From Chitinophagaceae bacterium (GTDB taxonomy: Bacteria; Bacteroidota; Bacteroidia; Chitinophagales; Chitinophagaceae), in contig CANJDY010000066.1 in NCBI GenBank assembly GCA_947472635.1, positions 1 through 10,756 of the forward strand: a stretch of 10,756 nucleotides of DNA, written 5' to 3'. The position numbers were made by a program, and so were the translations under genes. Positions 1-6,780 of this stretch are shown piece after piece; within the stretch, counting starts at the first letter, position 1; each line of letters starts with the position of its first letter. The notes under the pieces were generated by a model that ran no database searches, was not told the DNA's origin, and saw only the letters and a list, made by a program, of their open reading frames with translations.

Positions 1-4
1 ATAA

Positions 5-733
5 TTAAGTATTTTTTTTAATAAATGCATCAAAATTGCTAAAACCTATCATTTTTGAGCTAATAAATCCTTCTCCATACTTTACACCAATCATTTTTCC
101 CATCATTTTTGATCTGTAAATTACACTATCCAAAAAATCAGGTGTGGAAATGTATGTCTGGGGTTCGTTTAGACTTGGACTATTAAACTGGGTTCCATAC
201 GCTTTAATTGCTTCCAATTTTTGCTCCATCACATCTGAAATGTCAATTACAAAATCAGGTGATAGGTATTTATCTTGAATATAATTAAATACATATTTAG
301 GCCGCCAAGGATCTTGCAATTTACCATTATCACTGGTTTCGATTTTTACTAAACCGGATAAAAAAGCTGCATCTTCTACCAATTGAGCACTCCGTCCATG
401 ATCAGGATGACGATCGGAGGGGGCATTACAAAAAATAATCTCTGGCTGGTATGTACGAATGGCGCTAATTACTATACGCTGGTGCGCTTCATCATTTTGA
501 AAGAAACCATCAGCCATCTGCAAATTAACCCTGCAATCCAACTGCAGAATTTTAGCTGCAGCTGCAGCTTCCAATCTTCTTGTTTCAATCGTTCCTCTAG
601 TACCCAGTTCACCTTGTGTCAAATCCACCACACCTGTCTTTTTCCCATTTAATTTTTCAGTCAGCAATATTCCACCACAAGAAAGTTCCGCATCATCAGG
701 GTGAACAGCAAAAACAAGAAGATCTAATTTCAT
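5..733 (-). CDS. bshB1: BshB1, bacillithiol biosynthesis deacetylase (N-acetylglucosaminyl-malate deacetylase)
   Basis: A cytosolic zinc deacetylase of the LmbE/PIG-L family. Known members remove the acetyl group from GlcNAc-malate to give GlcN-malate, the second step of bacillithiol synthesis. From the ATG at 733 the protein has 242 residues, close to the usual length. The zinc and catalytic motif HPDD is at residues 11-14 and the second metal motif HPDH at 109-112. The conserved segment DLTQGELGTRGT at 37-48 is typical of the BshB1 branch and argues against a generic LmbE protein. A TTG-initiated extension to 766 is open but would run into the heptamer repeat array, and the family motif begins right after the ATG, so I use 733. 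It is the last gene of a minus-strand run behind the DUF4294 gene, with no promoter-like element of its own, so it is probably cotranscribed. bshA and bshC are not in the window. Confidence 0.93.
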   Translation of the reverse strand: MKLDLLVFAVHPDDAELSCGGILLTEKLNGKKTGVVDLTQGELGTRGTIETRRLEAAAAAKILQLDCRVNLQMADGFFQNDEAHQRIVISAIRTYQPEIIFCNAPSDRHPDHGRSAQLVEDAAFLSGLVKIETSDNGKLQDPWRPKYVFNYIQDKYLSPDFVIDISDVMEQKLEAIKAYGTQFNSPSLNEPQTYISTPDFLDSVIYRSKMMGKMIGVKYGEGFISSKMIGFSNFDAFIKKNT

Positions 734-759
734 TGGGTGGTAATTTAAATTTGGAAGGC

Positions 760-808
760 TTATCAATTATCAGTTTTCAATTATCAGTTTTCAGTTTTCA
801 GTTATCAA
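760..808. repeat. Array of seven degenerate heptamers (TTWTCAR)
   Basis: Seven consecutive 7-bp units fill this interval without a gap: TTATCAA, TTATCAG, TTTTCAA, TTATCAG, TTTTCAG, TTTTCAG, TTATCAA. All fit TT[A/T]TCA[A/G]. On the minus strand, the transcribed strand of the flanking genes, the unit is YTGAWAA. It lies between the stop of the DUF4294 gene at 814 and the bshB1 start at 733. Because every unit carries TGA and the period is 7, the array puts stop codons in all three minus-strand frames. It may be a slippage-generated microsatellite, a spacer or a protein-binding array; nothing in the sequence decides between these. Confidence 0.9.
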
Positions 809-813
809 TTAAC

Positions 814-1440
814 CTATCCTCTTAGTCCATACATTCTTTCCACTTCCTGCACAATTTTTTCAATTTCAATGTCATCTCCATTTTTTTCGTAGGGCTGTTT
901 TAAACTGGTTGTAAAGAAAAATGCGACAGTTTGATAAATCCTGGCAGTAAATCCTCCTTTATAGTCTTTAATTAACTGGTAACAAGTATTGCCGGTTTCA
1001 CGGTTAATTAATTTCATTAACACCTTTCCCTGGTAAATGGATAGGTTTGTAAGGGGATCAGTAAATTCTTTTCTTAGTTCCTTTTCCCTGGATTTGATAT
1101 ACATTTTCCGATTCTCCTCGCTACCTATGGTAACCAGTTGGGTATTGATATCATTGATAACTGAACCAGCTCGTTTTGCATAAGGGAAAGTTACATAAAT
1201 GGCATTGCGTAGTCTAGTCCACTTAGCCCGATTACTCATTTGAGCCTCGTTTAACCTTGAATAGAAGGGTATATCAGCTAGTGTTTTAGCTTCAATCGTA
1301 TCTCCATTGTAAATCATTGCATACGTAACAATCGTATCATTGCTATTTTGCTGTTGAGCATATAAATCGCTACTGCAAGCTGTAAAAAAAGCAACCACAA
1401 GCAGAATAGCCCATAATTTATATGATATGATACAATACAT
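814..1440 (-). CDS. DUF4294 family exported protein
   Basis: A 208-residue protein that I assign to DUF4294, a family of unknown function found in Bacteroidota. The N-terminus has a hydrophobic stretch at about residues 8-20, then TAC with Cys22, which could be a lipobox although Phe at -3 is not ideal. A signal peptidase I site after LYA (residue 28) is the alternative; either way it is probably exported. The conserved body runs from about residue 50 to 205, including RLRNAIYVTFPYAK (76-89) and KVLMKLINRETG (139-150). The C-terminal end is charged and probably helical. The ATG at 1440 is the only sensible start because the next Met lies beyond the signal sequence. It lies 147 bp downstream of ccmF and 80 bp upstream of bshB1 on the same strand. 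No enzymatic motif is visible and I propose no function. Confidence 0.85.
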   Translation of the reverse strand: MYCIISYKLWAILLVVAFFTACSSDLYAQQQNSNDTIVTYAMIYNGDTIEAKTLADIPFYSRLNEAQMSNRAKWTRLRNAIYVTFPYAKRAGSVINDINTQLVTIGSEENRKMYIKSREKELRKEFTDPLTNLSIYQGKVLMKLINRETGNTCYQLIKDYKGGFTARIYQTVAFFFTTSLKQPYEKNGDDIEIEKIVQEVERMYGLRG

Positions 1441-1447
1441 TGAATCG

Positions 1448-1455
1448 CAAAATTA
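1448..1455 (-). promoter_or_regulatory. Bacteroidota -7 element TAATTTTG for the DUF4294 gene
   Basis: A perfect match to TAnnTTTG on the minus strand, with 7 bases between it and the ATG at 1440. No TTTG -33 box is visible at the usual spacing. If used, transcription would begin about 2-4 nt before the start codon, giving a nearly leaderless mRNA. Confidence 0.5.
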
Positions 1456-1512
1456 CAAAAACCCTGGGCAGTTTGGAGTTAATTAATAAATAATTGTGCT
1501 TCGTTTGAACGT

Positions 1513-1532
1513 ACTATCCAGGTCTGGCTAGT
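1513..1532. promoter_or_regulatory. Imperfect 20-bp inverted repeat upstream of the DUF4294 promoter
   Basis: The interval is an inverted repeat with 8 of 10 positions pairing between half-sites ACTATCCAGG and TCTGGCTAGT. It sits about 60-80 bp upstream of the putative DUF4294 promoter and downstream of the ccmF stop. It could be an operator or a weak structure at the 3' end of the ccmF transcript. A second, weaker pairing (ACTATC at 1552-1557 with GATAGT at 1573-1578) lies closer to ccmF. The rest of this 147-bp gap shows nothing else. Confidence 0.25.
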
Positions 1533-1587
1533 ATAATAAATTGATATTAATACTATCATAACCTCCAAAAAAGATAGTTTACAAGGA

Positions 1588-4104
1588 CTAATTAGCCAGT
1601 AAAAACATATAAAACAAGGCCATCGCTGCAAATGCCATCACCATTGCCCCGGTTAATTTGGATAGTCCGGCTCTTTGAATCATACTCATCATAAGACCAA
1701 TGGCCATAATAATTAGTCCTAACCAAACAAGGTTGATATAGGGGAAAATATAAGCCTTTAGTGTTACGAAATCAATCATTGTACTAGATTCCTTAACACC
1801 AATTTTCATTTTTGTTTGGTCGGAACTTACTCCTGCAAATTTCACAAAAAGATTCTGCGCATATACGGTATCGTCAAATTGGTTAATGCCAAAACTGTCT
1901 ATTACAATCATTGGAGCTGCATGATAAGTGTTACTATCCTGTGACGTAATAGTAATTTCTGCCAATACTGCAGGGCCATTGATGGGAATGTTGAACTTAT
2001 TGGAAAGGGGGTTCTTTATCACTTGCTTTAAAATCATATACCCCTTGGAGTAATAAAGGGTATCCCCTTCGGCCATTTCACTAATTTTGAAACTGGCAGT
2101 GTCTTCATTGGAGTCGGGATTGAGCGCATAAGAAATATAGGTAAATACATCATGAGTCAAATAATTTTTTGTATCCGGATTACTACTCATGTTATTATCC
2201 TTCATCAGATACACATCCGGACTCAAAACAAAAGACTCCTTTACTTCTTTTGTGATTTCATCTCTTCTTTCAAAAGCTAAATGATAAAAGCGTCTGCCTT
2301 TTTCCTTTGCGACGCTATCGTGCATATAGGTGACATCATAGGGACCCATTTTTTTGGATACCTGGCGAATCAGATTGATATTTTCAGCAGGGTTGTCCTG
2401 TTTTTTGGTAAGCGGATCAACCCCCATTTGTATTTGAAAATCCTTAAATTTCTCTTCACTTATCACTTTTTTATTTCCTGACGATATCAATATACCGACA
2501 ATCATCAAGGCAAAACCAAGGTGAGAAAATGAGGCGCCGGCTGATTTTAATTTACCATGTAAACCAGACCAGATATAAGTTGCATTGGCCACAACAGAAT
2601 AAATCGTAGAAAAAAGAGCTACATAAACAGCCCCTAAAAATCCAGCACCTTGCTTATAATACGTAATCGGATAAAAGATGACCAACAAGGCCGTAATCAT
2701 TGCTGCAACAAGGGTAGGGAAGGCAATTTTTTTTATAAAGAAGCTAGTAGCTGTGTTTTTGTATTTCAAATATTGGGTGATGGCACTTAATAATCCAATA
2801 ATAATAGCCACCAAGACCATTACTTTATTGTAAGAAAATTCAATGTCTTCTGGCGGAGCCAATTTGGAACCAAAAATTGCATTGATAACAGGAGTAGATG
2901 TTTTAGCGATAATAAACATGGCGGATAAAAAGAAAACCAACGACCCTATAAACATCCAAAATTCACGTGAGCTGGTATTTTCTTCCTTTTTTTCTGCGGG
3001 AATTTTATTAAAATGGTAGAAAAAATATAACAATGCAGGAAGGGTAAAAGAAAAAAAGAAAATACGGATCAAGTTAAACATTGGGCGTCCGGATTCAGCA
3101 AATGCATGCACTGAAGTATCACCCAATATGCCCGTTCTTGTTAAAAAAGTAGAGTATAGAATAAATACAAAAGTAAGAATGGAAAAAAGATAGCTAGCCC
3201 TTAACGAGTGCCCGGTAGCCTTATAAATAACCATGGTATGTAAACCGGCAACTAAAATCATCCAAGGAACCAAAGAAGCATTTTCTACTGGATCCCAGGC
3301 CCAGTAACCGCCAAATGATAGAGATTCATAGGCCCATTTGCCGCCCATCATAATACCAACGCCCAATACACAAGCGGTAAATAATGCCCAGGGTAAAACT
3401 GGTTGTATCCAATCTCCATATTTTTTTGACTGGAGACCTGCATACGCATAAGCAAAGGGAACAATTGTAGAAGCAAAGCCAAGAAATAATACTGGGGGAT
3501 GAATTACCATCCAATAATTACGCAATAAAACATTTAAACCCACACCATCTTTAATCATACTTAGGTAGTTGGGCATTGCAAAAATAGGTCCATTGATTTC
3601 ATCTCTAGTCAGTACAAAAGGACTGTTACCGATTTTGGTGCCAAAAATATAAACCCCCATGATCATCATGGCCAAAAAAAGTTGCGCCAAACTCACCACC
3701 GTCATTACAGGTGCTTCCCACTGCTTGCTTTTACGAATCAGAAATAAACCTATCACACTATGCCAAATACTCCATAATAAAAAACTACCACTCTGGTCTT
3801 CCCAAATCGAGGCAAAAAGATATTTAAACTCCAATTCCTTGGAAGTATGCTTGTACCCGAAAAGATATTCAATATAATGATGGGAACAAATGTAAAAAAT
3901 GGAAGAAAAAACTACGAACACCGCTACAGACTGGGTAATAAAACTAATTCTAGCAAACCTTAACCAGGATATCTTTTCGATGGCATCCAATTTTCTACCT
4001 GCCGTAAAAAAAGCAATGGTACTGAGTAAGGAAGCTGTAAAAGCTATTAAGACAAAAATATGACCTACTTGACCTATCCATAAGTGCTCTCCTTCAAATT
4101 CCAT
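1588..4104 (-). CDS. ccmF: CcmF-type cytochrome c haem lyase subunit (CcmF/CcsA family)
   Basis: A polytopic inner-membrane protein of the haem-handling family. In cytochrome c maturation System I it takes haem from CcmE and joins it to the CxxCH motif of apocytochrome c outside the membrane. The tryptophan-rich WWD-type motif is at about residues 264-281 (core WAWDPVENAS). Candidate haem-ligand histidines match the pattern known in E. coli CcmF: His202 in IHPP, His289 after the WWD segment, His334 in SVHAFA and His527 in SHLG. Membrane helices fill residues 10-540, followed by a large hydrophilic domain at about 543-785 and two C-terminal helices. At 838 residues it is well above the roughly 650 of proteobacterial CcmF; the excess is mostly that domain. 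It lies 135 bp downstream of ccmE, has no promoter-like element of its own, and is probably cotranscribed with ccmE. Confidence 0.94.
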   Translation of the reverse strand: MEFEGEHLWIGQVGHIFVLIAFTASLLSTIAFFTAGRKLDAIEKISWLRFARISFITQSVAVFVVFSSIFYICSHHYIEYLFGYKHTSKELEFKYLFASIWEDQSGSFLLWSIWHSVIGLFLIRKSKQWEAPVMTVVSLAQLFLAMMIMGVYIFGTKIGNSPFVLTRDEINGPIFAMPNYLSMIKDGVGLNVLLRNYWMVIHPPVLFLGFASTIVPFAYAYAGLQSKKYGDWIQPVLPWALFTACVLGVGIMMGGKWAYESLSFGGYWAWDPVENASLVPWMILVAGLHTMVIYKATGHSLRASYLFSILTFVFILYSTFLTRTGILGDTSVHAFAESGRPMFNLIRIFFFSFTLPALLYFFYHFNKIPAEKKEENTSSREFWMFIGSLVFFLSAMFIIAKTSTPVINAIFGSKLAPPEDIEFSYNKVMVLVAIIIGLLSAITQYLKYKNTATSFFIKKIAFPTLVAAMITALLVIFYPITYYKQGAGFLGAVYVALFSTIYSVVANATYIWSGLHGKLKSAGASFSHLGFALMIVGILISSGNKKVISEEKFKDFQIQMGVDPLTKKQDNPAENINLIRQVSKKMGPYDVTYMHDSVAKEKGRRFYHLAFERRDEITKEVKESFVLSPDVYLMKDNNMSSNPDTKNYLTHDVFTYISYALNPDSNEDTASFKISEMAEGDTLYYSKGYMILKQVIKNPLSNKFNIPINGPAVLAEITITSQDSNTYHAAPMIVIDSFGINQFDDTVYAQNLFVKFAGVSSDQTKMKIGVKESSTMIDFVTLKAYIFPYINLVWLGLIIMAIGLMMSMIQRAGLSKLTGAMVMAFAAMALFYMFLLAN

Positions 4105-4239
4105 AATTAATCGTTGGTTTTATACATAGGGCTCAAACATTACAATGAACCACAAAAAATTTATTGAAAATTGGAAACAATAGTTATTTGAACAAAGCCG
4201 ATAGCAATACATTCACTCAACAAAAAATTATAAAATTGC

Positions 4240-4647
4240 TTACTTCGTTGCTACAATCGTTTTTTCGAGTTGCTTTTTATCATCCTTGTACTTGCTGGGG
4301 CATTTTAATAAAATATCGGAGCATTCAAATACATCACCCTGCATTTTGCCTTTTAAAACAATTCTTTCACTATGTTCTAGTTCAGGAGGCTTGGTATTAA
4401 GATATACCACCTTTGCCCTACCACCCAAACTGTCAATTGCTGTAAAAGAAAGATAATTAGGGTTTTTTGCTGGATCATATTCCAATGGCATTGTTCGGTC
4501 GAGTCTAGCAATTAAATGTACAAATTTCCCTTGTTTTTGTTTTGCAGACTGTATGGTATCATACGTTGAAAAATCAACCGATAACATGATTAAAGCACCA
4601 ATCGCTATAGCAATACCAATTAGGACAACAATATGACTTTTTTTCAT
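4240..4647 (-). CDS. ccmE: CcmE haem chaperone, CxxxY variant
   Basis: The periplasmic haem chaperone of System I cytochrome c maturation, which carries haem covalently from the CcmABCD complex to CcmF. The 135-residue protein has a cytoplasmic MKKSH start, one membrane anchor at about residues 6-24, and a small beta-barrel domain of OB-fold type at about 38-115. The haem-binding tail normally reads HxxxY (His130 and Tyr134 in E. coli). Here the equivalent segment is CPSKY at 116-120, giving Cys116-x3-Tyr120. CxxxY CcmE proteins are established in archaea and Desulfovibrio, where the Cys attaches haem. Cys109 is a second nearby cysteine. The lysine-rich C-terminal tail is short. The ATG at 4647 gives the expected membrane anchor and has a -7 promoter element 21 nt upstream. 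The direct neighbour is ccmF, its functional partner. Confidence 0.93.
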   Translation of the reverse strand: MKKSHIVVLIGIAIAIGALIMLSVDFSTYDTIQSAKQKQGKFVHLIARLDRTMPLEYDPAKNPNYLSFTAIDSLGGRAKVVYLNTKPPELEHSERIVLKGKMQGDVFECSDILLKCPSKYKDDKKQLEKTIVATK

Positions 4648-4668
4648 CGTGCTACATTTTTTGTTTTA

Positions 4669-4676
4669 CAAAGGTA
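4669..4676 (-). promoter_or_regulatory. Bacteroidota -7 element TACCTTTG for ccmE-ccmF
   Basis: A perfect TAnnTTTG match on the minus strand, 21 bases upstream of the ccmE ATG. The nearest upstream TTG is 24 nt away, somewhat farther than the usual 19-21, so the -33 box is weak. Confidence 0.6.
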
Positions 4677-4782
4677 GTTCAAATAATGGCTTAAGATTTT
4701 CAATTTATTGACAACAAAATGCAAAAAACGATAAAATCCGATATAGCGGTATTATTAGTGCATAAAAAAGGTTAAAAGTGCT

Positions 4783-4800
4783 AATTGAGGAAAGTCAATT
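4783..4800. promoter_or_regulatory. Palindrome AATTGA-N6-TCAATT, possible Crp/Fnr-family operator
   Basis: Perfect 6-bp half-sites AATTGA and TCAATT are separated by GGAAAG. The core TTGA-N6-TCAA resembles sites of Fnr/Dnr-type regulators. Its centre is about 118 bp from each of the two divergent -7 elements. The half-sites are AT-rich, so chance occurrence is realistic and the regulator assignment is only an inference. Confidence 0.3.
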
Positions 4801-4905
4801 CGTAGGATTTAGTTCAATTATAGGTTTACTTTAACAACAATGGGGAAACAGGATTTAGAATGCTTTTTTTTATGGGTAATTTATGGCTATAAATATTCAG
4901 TGGCT

Positions 4906-4913
4906 TATCTTTG
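4906..4913 (+). promoter_or_regulatory. Bacteroidota -7 element TATCTTTG for the ureohydrolase gene
   Basis: A perfect TAnnTTTG match 55 bases upstream of the ATG at 4969. A poor -33 candidate (TTATGG at 4881-4886) lies 19 nt upstream of it. The predicted 5' untranslated region is about 50 nt. Confidence 0.55.
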
Positions 4914-4968
4914 CAAAGTTTTTAAAAATTACAAGTCCCCACTTCATCTTTACACATAACAAAAAGCA

Positions 4969-6036
4969 ATGACCGATCTTTCTCTTTTTGACCCTAATAC
5001 AGTAGGTAATCCCAATAATAACATTTTCGGCTTACCATTTATAGAGGAAGACGCTAAGTTAATCATCCTACCTGTACCTTGGGAGGTAACGGTTAGTTAC
5101 AATGCAGGTACAGCAAGGGCTCCAGAGCATGTTTTTAAGGCAAGTTTGCAAGTTGACCTTTTTGATCCGGAAATTCAAGATGCCTGGAAACAGGGTTACT
5201 TTATGCGTCCCGTAGATAAAAAGGTGTTAATGAAAAGCGATTATTTGCGCAAAGAGGCAGAGTTATACATTAATTATATAGCAGAAGGTGAAAATGTGTT
5301 GGACAACAAATTCATGTGTAAAACTTTAAAAGAAGTAAATGCTGGAAGCATTTTTATGAATGAATGGGTATTTCAACAAACAAAAGAGCTTTTGGATAGC
5401 GGCAAGCTAGTTGGCTTGCTAGGAGGAGATCATAGCACACCCCTCGGCTTTTTTAAGGCCATTGCAGAAAAATATGGAGATTTTGGGATATTGCAAATTG
5501 ATGCCCATTGTGATTTGAGAAAGGCATATGAAAATTTCAATTATTCTCATGCCTCCATCATGTACAATTCCCTGGAGGAAATTCCACAATTGAAAAAACT
5601 GGTACAAATTGGCATCCGGGATTTCTGTGAAGAAGAATGGGATTATATTCAAAAAAGTGAACAACGCATTGTAACTTATTTTGATAAAGACATCAAAGAG
5701 CGTTTGTATGAAGGTCAAACTTGGCAGCTACTCGTCACTGAAATCATTGCACAGCTTCCTCAAAAAGTATTTATCAGTTTTGATATTGATGGACTCGACC
5801 CTAAATTATGCCCTCATACAGGGACACCCGTTCAGGGGGGATTTGAAACGGAACAGATTTTTTACCTGCTAAAAAAACTATTGGAAAGTGGTCGTCATAT
5901 CGTTGGGTTTGATTTGAATGAAGTAGGGGTAAGTCCAAACGAATGGGATGAGAATGTAGGTGCAAGATGTCTATTTAAATTATGCAACACTTTAATTGCA
6001 TCCAATCAGGTACACGCTACCGTAAGCAGCTCCTAA
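4969..6036 (+). CDS. Agmatinase/arginase-family ureohydrolase (SpeB-like)
   Basis: A cytosolic binuclear manganese hydrolase of the ureohydrolase family. Members cleave guanidino compounds, for example agmatine to putrescine and urea. The metal ligands are all present: GGDHS at residues 152-156 (His155), DAHCD at 178-182 (Asp178, His180, Asp182) and DIDGLD at 272-277 (Asp272, Asp274). His194 in YSHAS fits the conserved proton-shuttle or substrate histidine. At 355 residues it is longer than E. coli SpeB (about 306), with much of the difference at about 60-130, between the N-terminal strand and the first metal motif. Agmatinase is the usual label for this Bacteroidota type, but formimidoylglutamase or another guanidino substrate cannot be excluded. 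No arginine decarboxylase or histidine-degradation gene is adjacent. It has its own promoter element and appears to be a single-gene unit. Confidence 0.88.
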   Translation: MTDLSLFDPNTVGNPNNNIFGLPFIEEDAKLIILPVPWEVTVSYNAGTARAPEHVFKASLQVDLFDPEIQDAWKQGYFMRPVDKKVLMKSDYLRKEAELYINYIAEGENVLDNKFMCKTLKEVNAGSIFMNEWVFQQTKELLDSGKLVGLLGGDHSTPLGFFKAIAEKYGDFGILQIDAHCDLRKAYENFNYSHASIMYNSLEEIPQLKKLVQIGIRDFCEEEWDYIQKSEQRIVTYFDKDIKERLYEGQTWQLLVTEIIAQLPQKVFISFDIDGLDPKLCPHTGTPVQGGFETEQIFYLLKKLLESGRHIVGFDLNEVGVSPNEWDENVGARCLFKLCNTLIASNQVHATVSSS

Positions 6037-6058
6037 TCACCTTTTACGTGGTTTAGTA

Positions 6059-6066
6059 TAGCTTTG
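6059..6066 (+). promoter_or_regulatory. Bacteroidota -7 element TAGCTTTG for the membrane-protein gene
   Basis: A perfect TAnnTTTG match 27 bases before the ATG at 6094 and 22 bases after the ureohydrolase stop. It includes the TTG at 6064, the alternative start, which argues for initiation at 6094. No clear -33 box. Confidence 0.5.
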
Positions 6067-6093
6067 TACCGTCCATCGATATACCTGTTGATT

Positions 6094-6630
6094 ATGTACA
6101 CCTTTCATATTAAAGAAACTAGAAACAAAATCGATGCTACCATTACAAGGGCTCTACTAGCCTTGGCTGGGGTGGCAGCTTTGGTAGTAACCAATCATTC
6201 AAACTATTGGATTAATTTAGTTGCAGCAGCCATTTTATTTTTAGCGGCTGTTTTCATTGAAATTTTACTTGAAAAGTTAACTTTCAAAAAAAAACTTTTT
6301 TTGCCCATTGCATCCATTGTTCTTTTCATAGCCACTGGATCCATCCTATTTGCTTTTATTTTATTACTGGTTGGTATGCTTTCTAGCTATATTAGTACTT
6401 CCTACCGCATTCATTTTACCCTAGATCTTGTTACTATAGAAAATGGCCTTTTCCGTAATACTTACCGATGGAATGAATTTTCTAATATCCTTGTGAAGGA
6501 CGAACTGATTACACTAGATTTTAAAAATAACCGCTTACTACAATTGATGCTTGATGTGACAATTTCACCGGTCAACGAAATTGAATTCAATGATTTTTGC
6601 AGCAGTTGTCTGAATAAATCGACCGACTGA
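6094..6630 (+). CDS. Unrecognised small membrane protein with C-terminal soluble domain
   Basis: A 178-residue protein that I do not recognise as a characterised family. A basic N-terminus is followed by about four hydrophobic segments arranged as two helical pairs in the first 100 residues or so. The pairs are separated by a short charged linker with KLTFKKK. The last 70 residues are soluble and alternate in a way that suggests beta strands (TLDLVTIENGLFRNTYRW, then LITLDFKNNRLLQLML). This resembles membrane proteins with a small bacterial PH-like domain, but that is only an impression of layout. The frame stays open upstream to a TTG at 6064, but that codon lies within a promoter element, so the ATG at 6094 is preferred. 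It ends with two cysteines in CSSC. It lies between the ureohydrolase and radical SAM genes with gaps of 57 and 150 bp, apparently as an independent unit. Confidence 0.75.
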   Translation: MYTFHIKETRNKIDATITRALLALAGVAALVVTNHSNYWINLVAAAILFLAAVFIEILLEKLTFKKKLFLPIASIVLFIATGSILFAFILLLVGMLSSYISTSYRIHFTLDLVTIENGLFRNTYRWNEFSNILVKDELITLDFKNNRLLQLMLDVTISPVNEIEFNDFCSSCLNKSTD

Positions 6631-6743
6631 ATACCCGATTATCTAGCTATACTAGAAAGAAATAAGCCTTTGGCCATTTTAAAATTGAGGAACTCCTACA
6701 AATTGACGAATTTTGCTTTCAGCAATCATTCAGTGATCAAAAT

Positions 6744-6751
6744 TAATTTTG
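6744..6751 (+). promoter_or_regulatory. Bacteroidota -7 element TAATTTTG for the radical SAM gene
   Basis: A perfect TAnnTTTG match 29 bases upstream of the ATG at 6781. The only upstream TTTG (6712-6715) is too far away at 28 nt, so a -33 box is not evident. The rest of the 150-bp gap shows no terminator or gene. Confidence 0.5.
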
Positions 6752-6780
6752 AAGAGTAAATAATCAACTGACACAATTTT

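Larger units (their letters stand above)
4648..4968. other. Divergent intergenic region between ccmE and the ureohydrolase gene
   Basis: This AT-rich 321-bp region holds no gene that I can support. It contains outward-facing -7 promoter elements at both ends (4669-4676 minus and 4906-4913 plus) and a palindromic site at 4783-4800 almost exactly midway between them. The rest is low-complexity A/T runs. I saw no small-RNA terminator hairpin or riboswitch-like structure. Confidence 0.7.

Noticed and set aside
383..652. Plus-strand reading frame opposite bshB1
   Set aside because: It overlaps a clearly identified gene on the other strand, is cysteine- and serine-rich with no family features, and is an antisense shadow.
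734..766. Upstream extension of bshB1 to a TTG codon
   Set aside because: The extension overlaps the heptamer array and adds residues not expected in the family; the ATG at 733 starts directly at the conserved N-terminal strand.
4120..4212. A 30-codon minus-strand reading frame between ccmE and ccmF, considered as a possible ccmD
   Set aside because: The peptide has several cysteines and only a short hydrophobic stretch near its C-terminus, with no basic tail as in CcmD, no promoter and no recognisable family. It is best treated as chance.
5419..5718. Minus-strand reading frame of 99 codons inside the ureohydrolase gene
   Set aside because: It lies wholly antisense to a gene with intact catalytic motifs and has no recognisable features.
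6064..6093. TTG start for the small membrane protein, 10 codons upstream of the ATG
   Set aside because: The TTG is the last part of a TAGCTTTG promoter element, so it would not be in the transcript.
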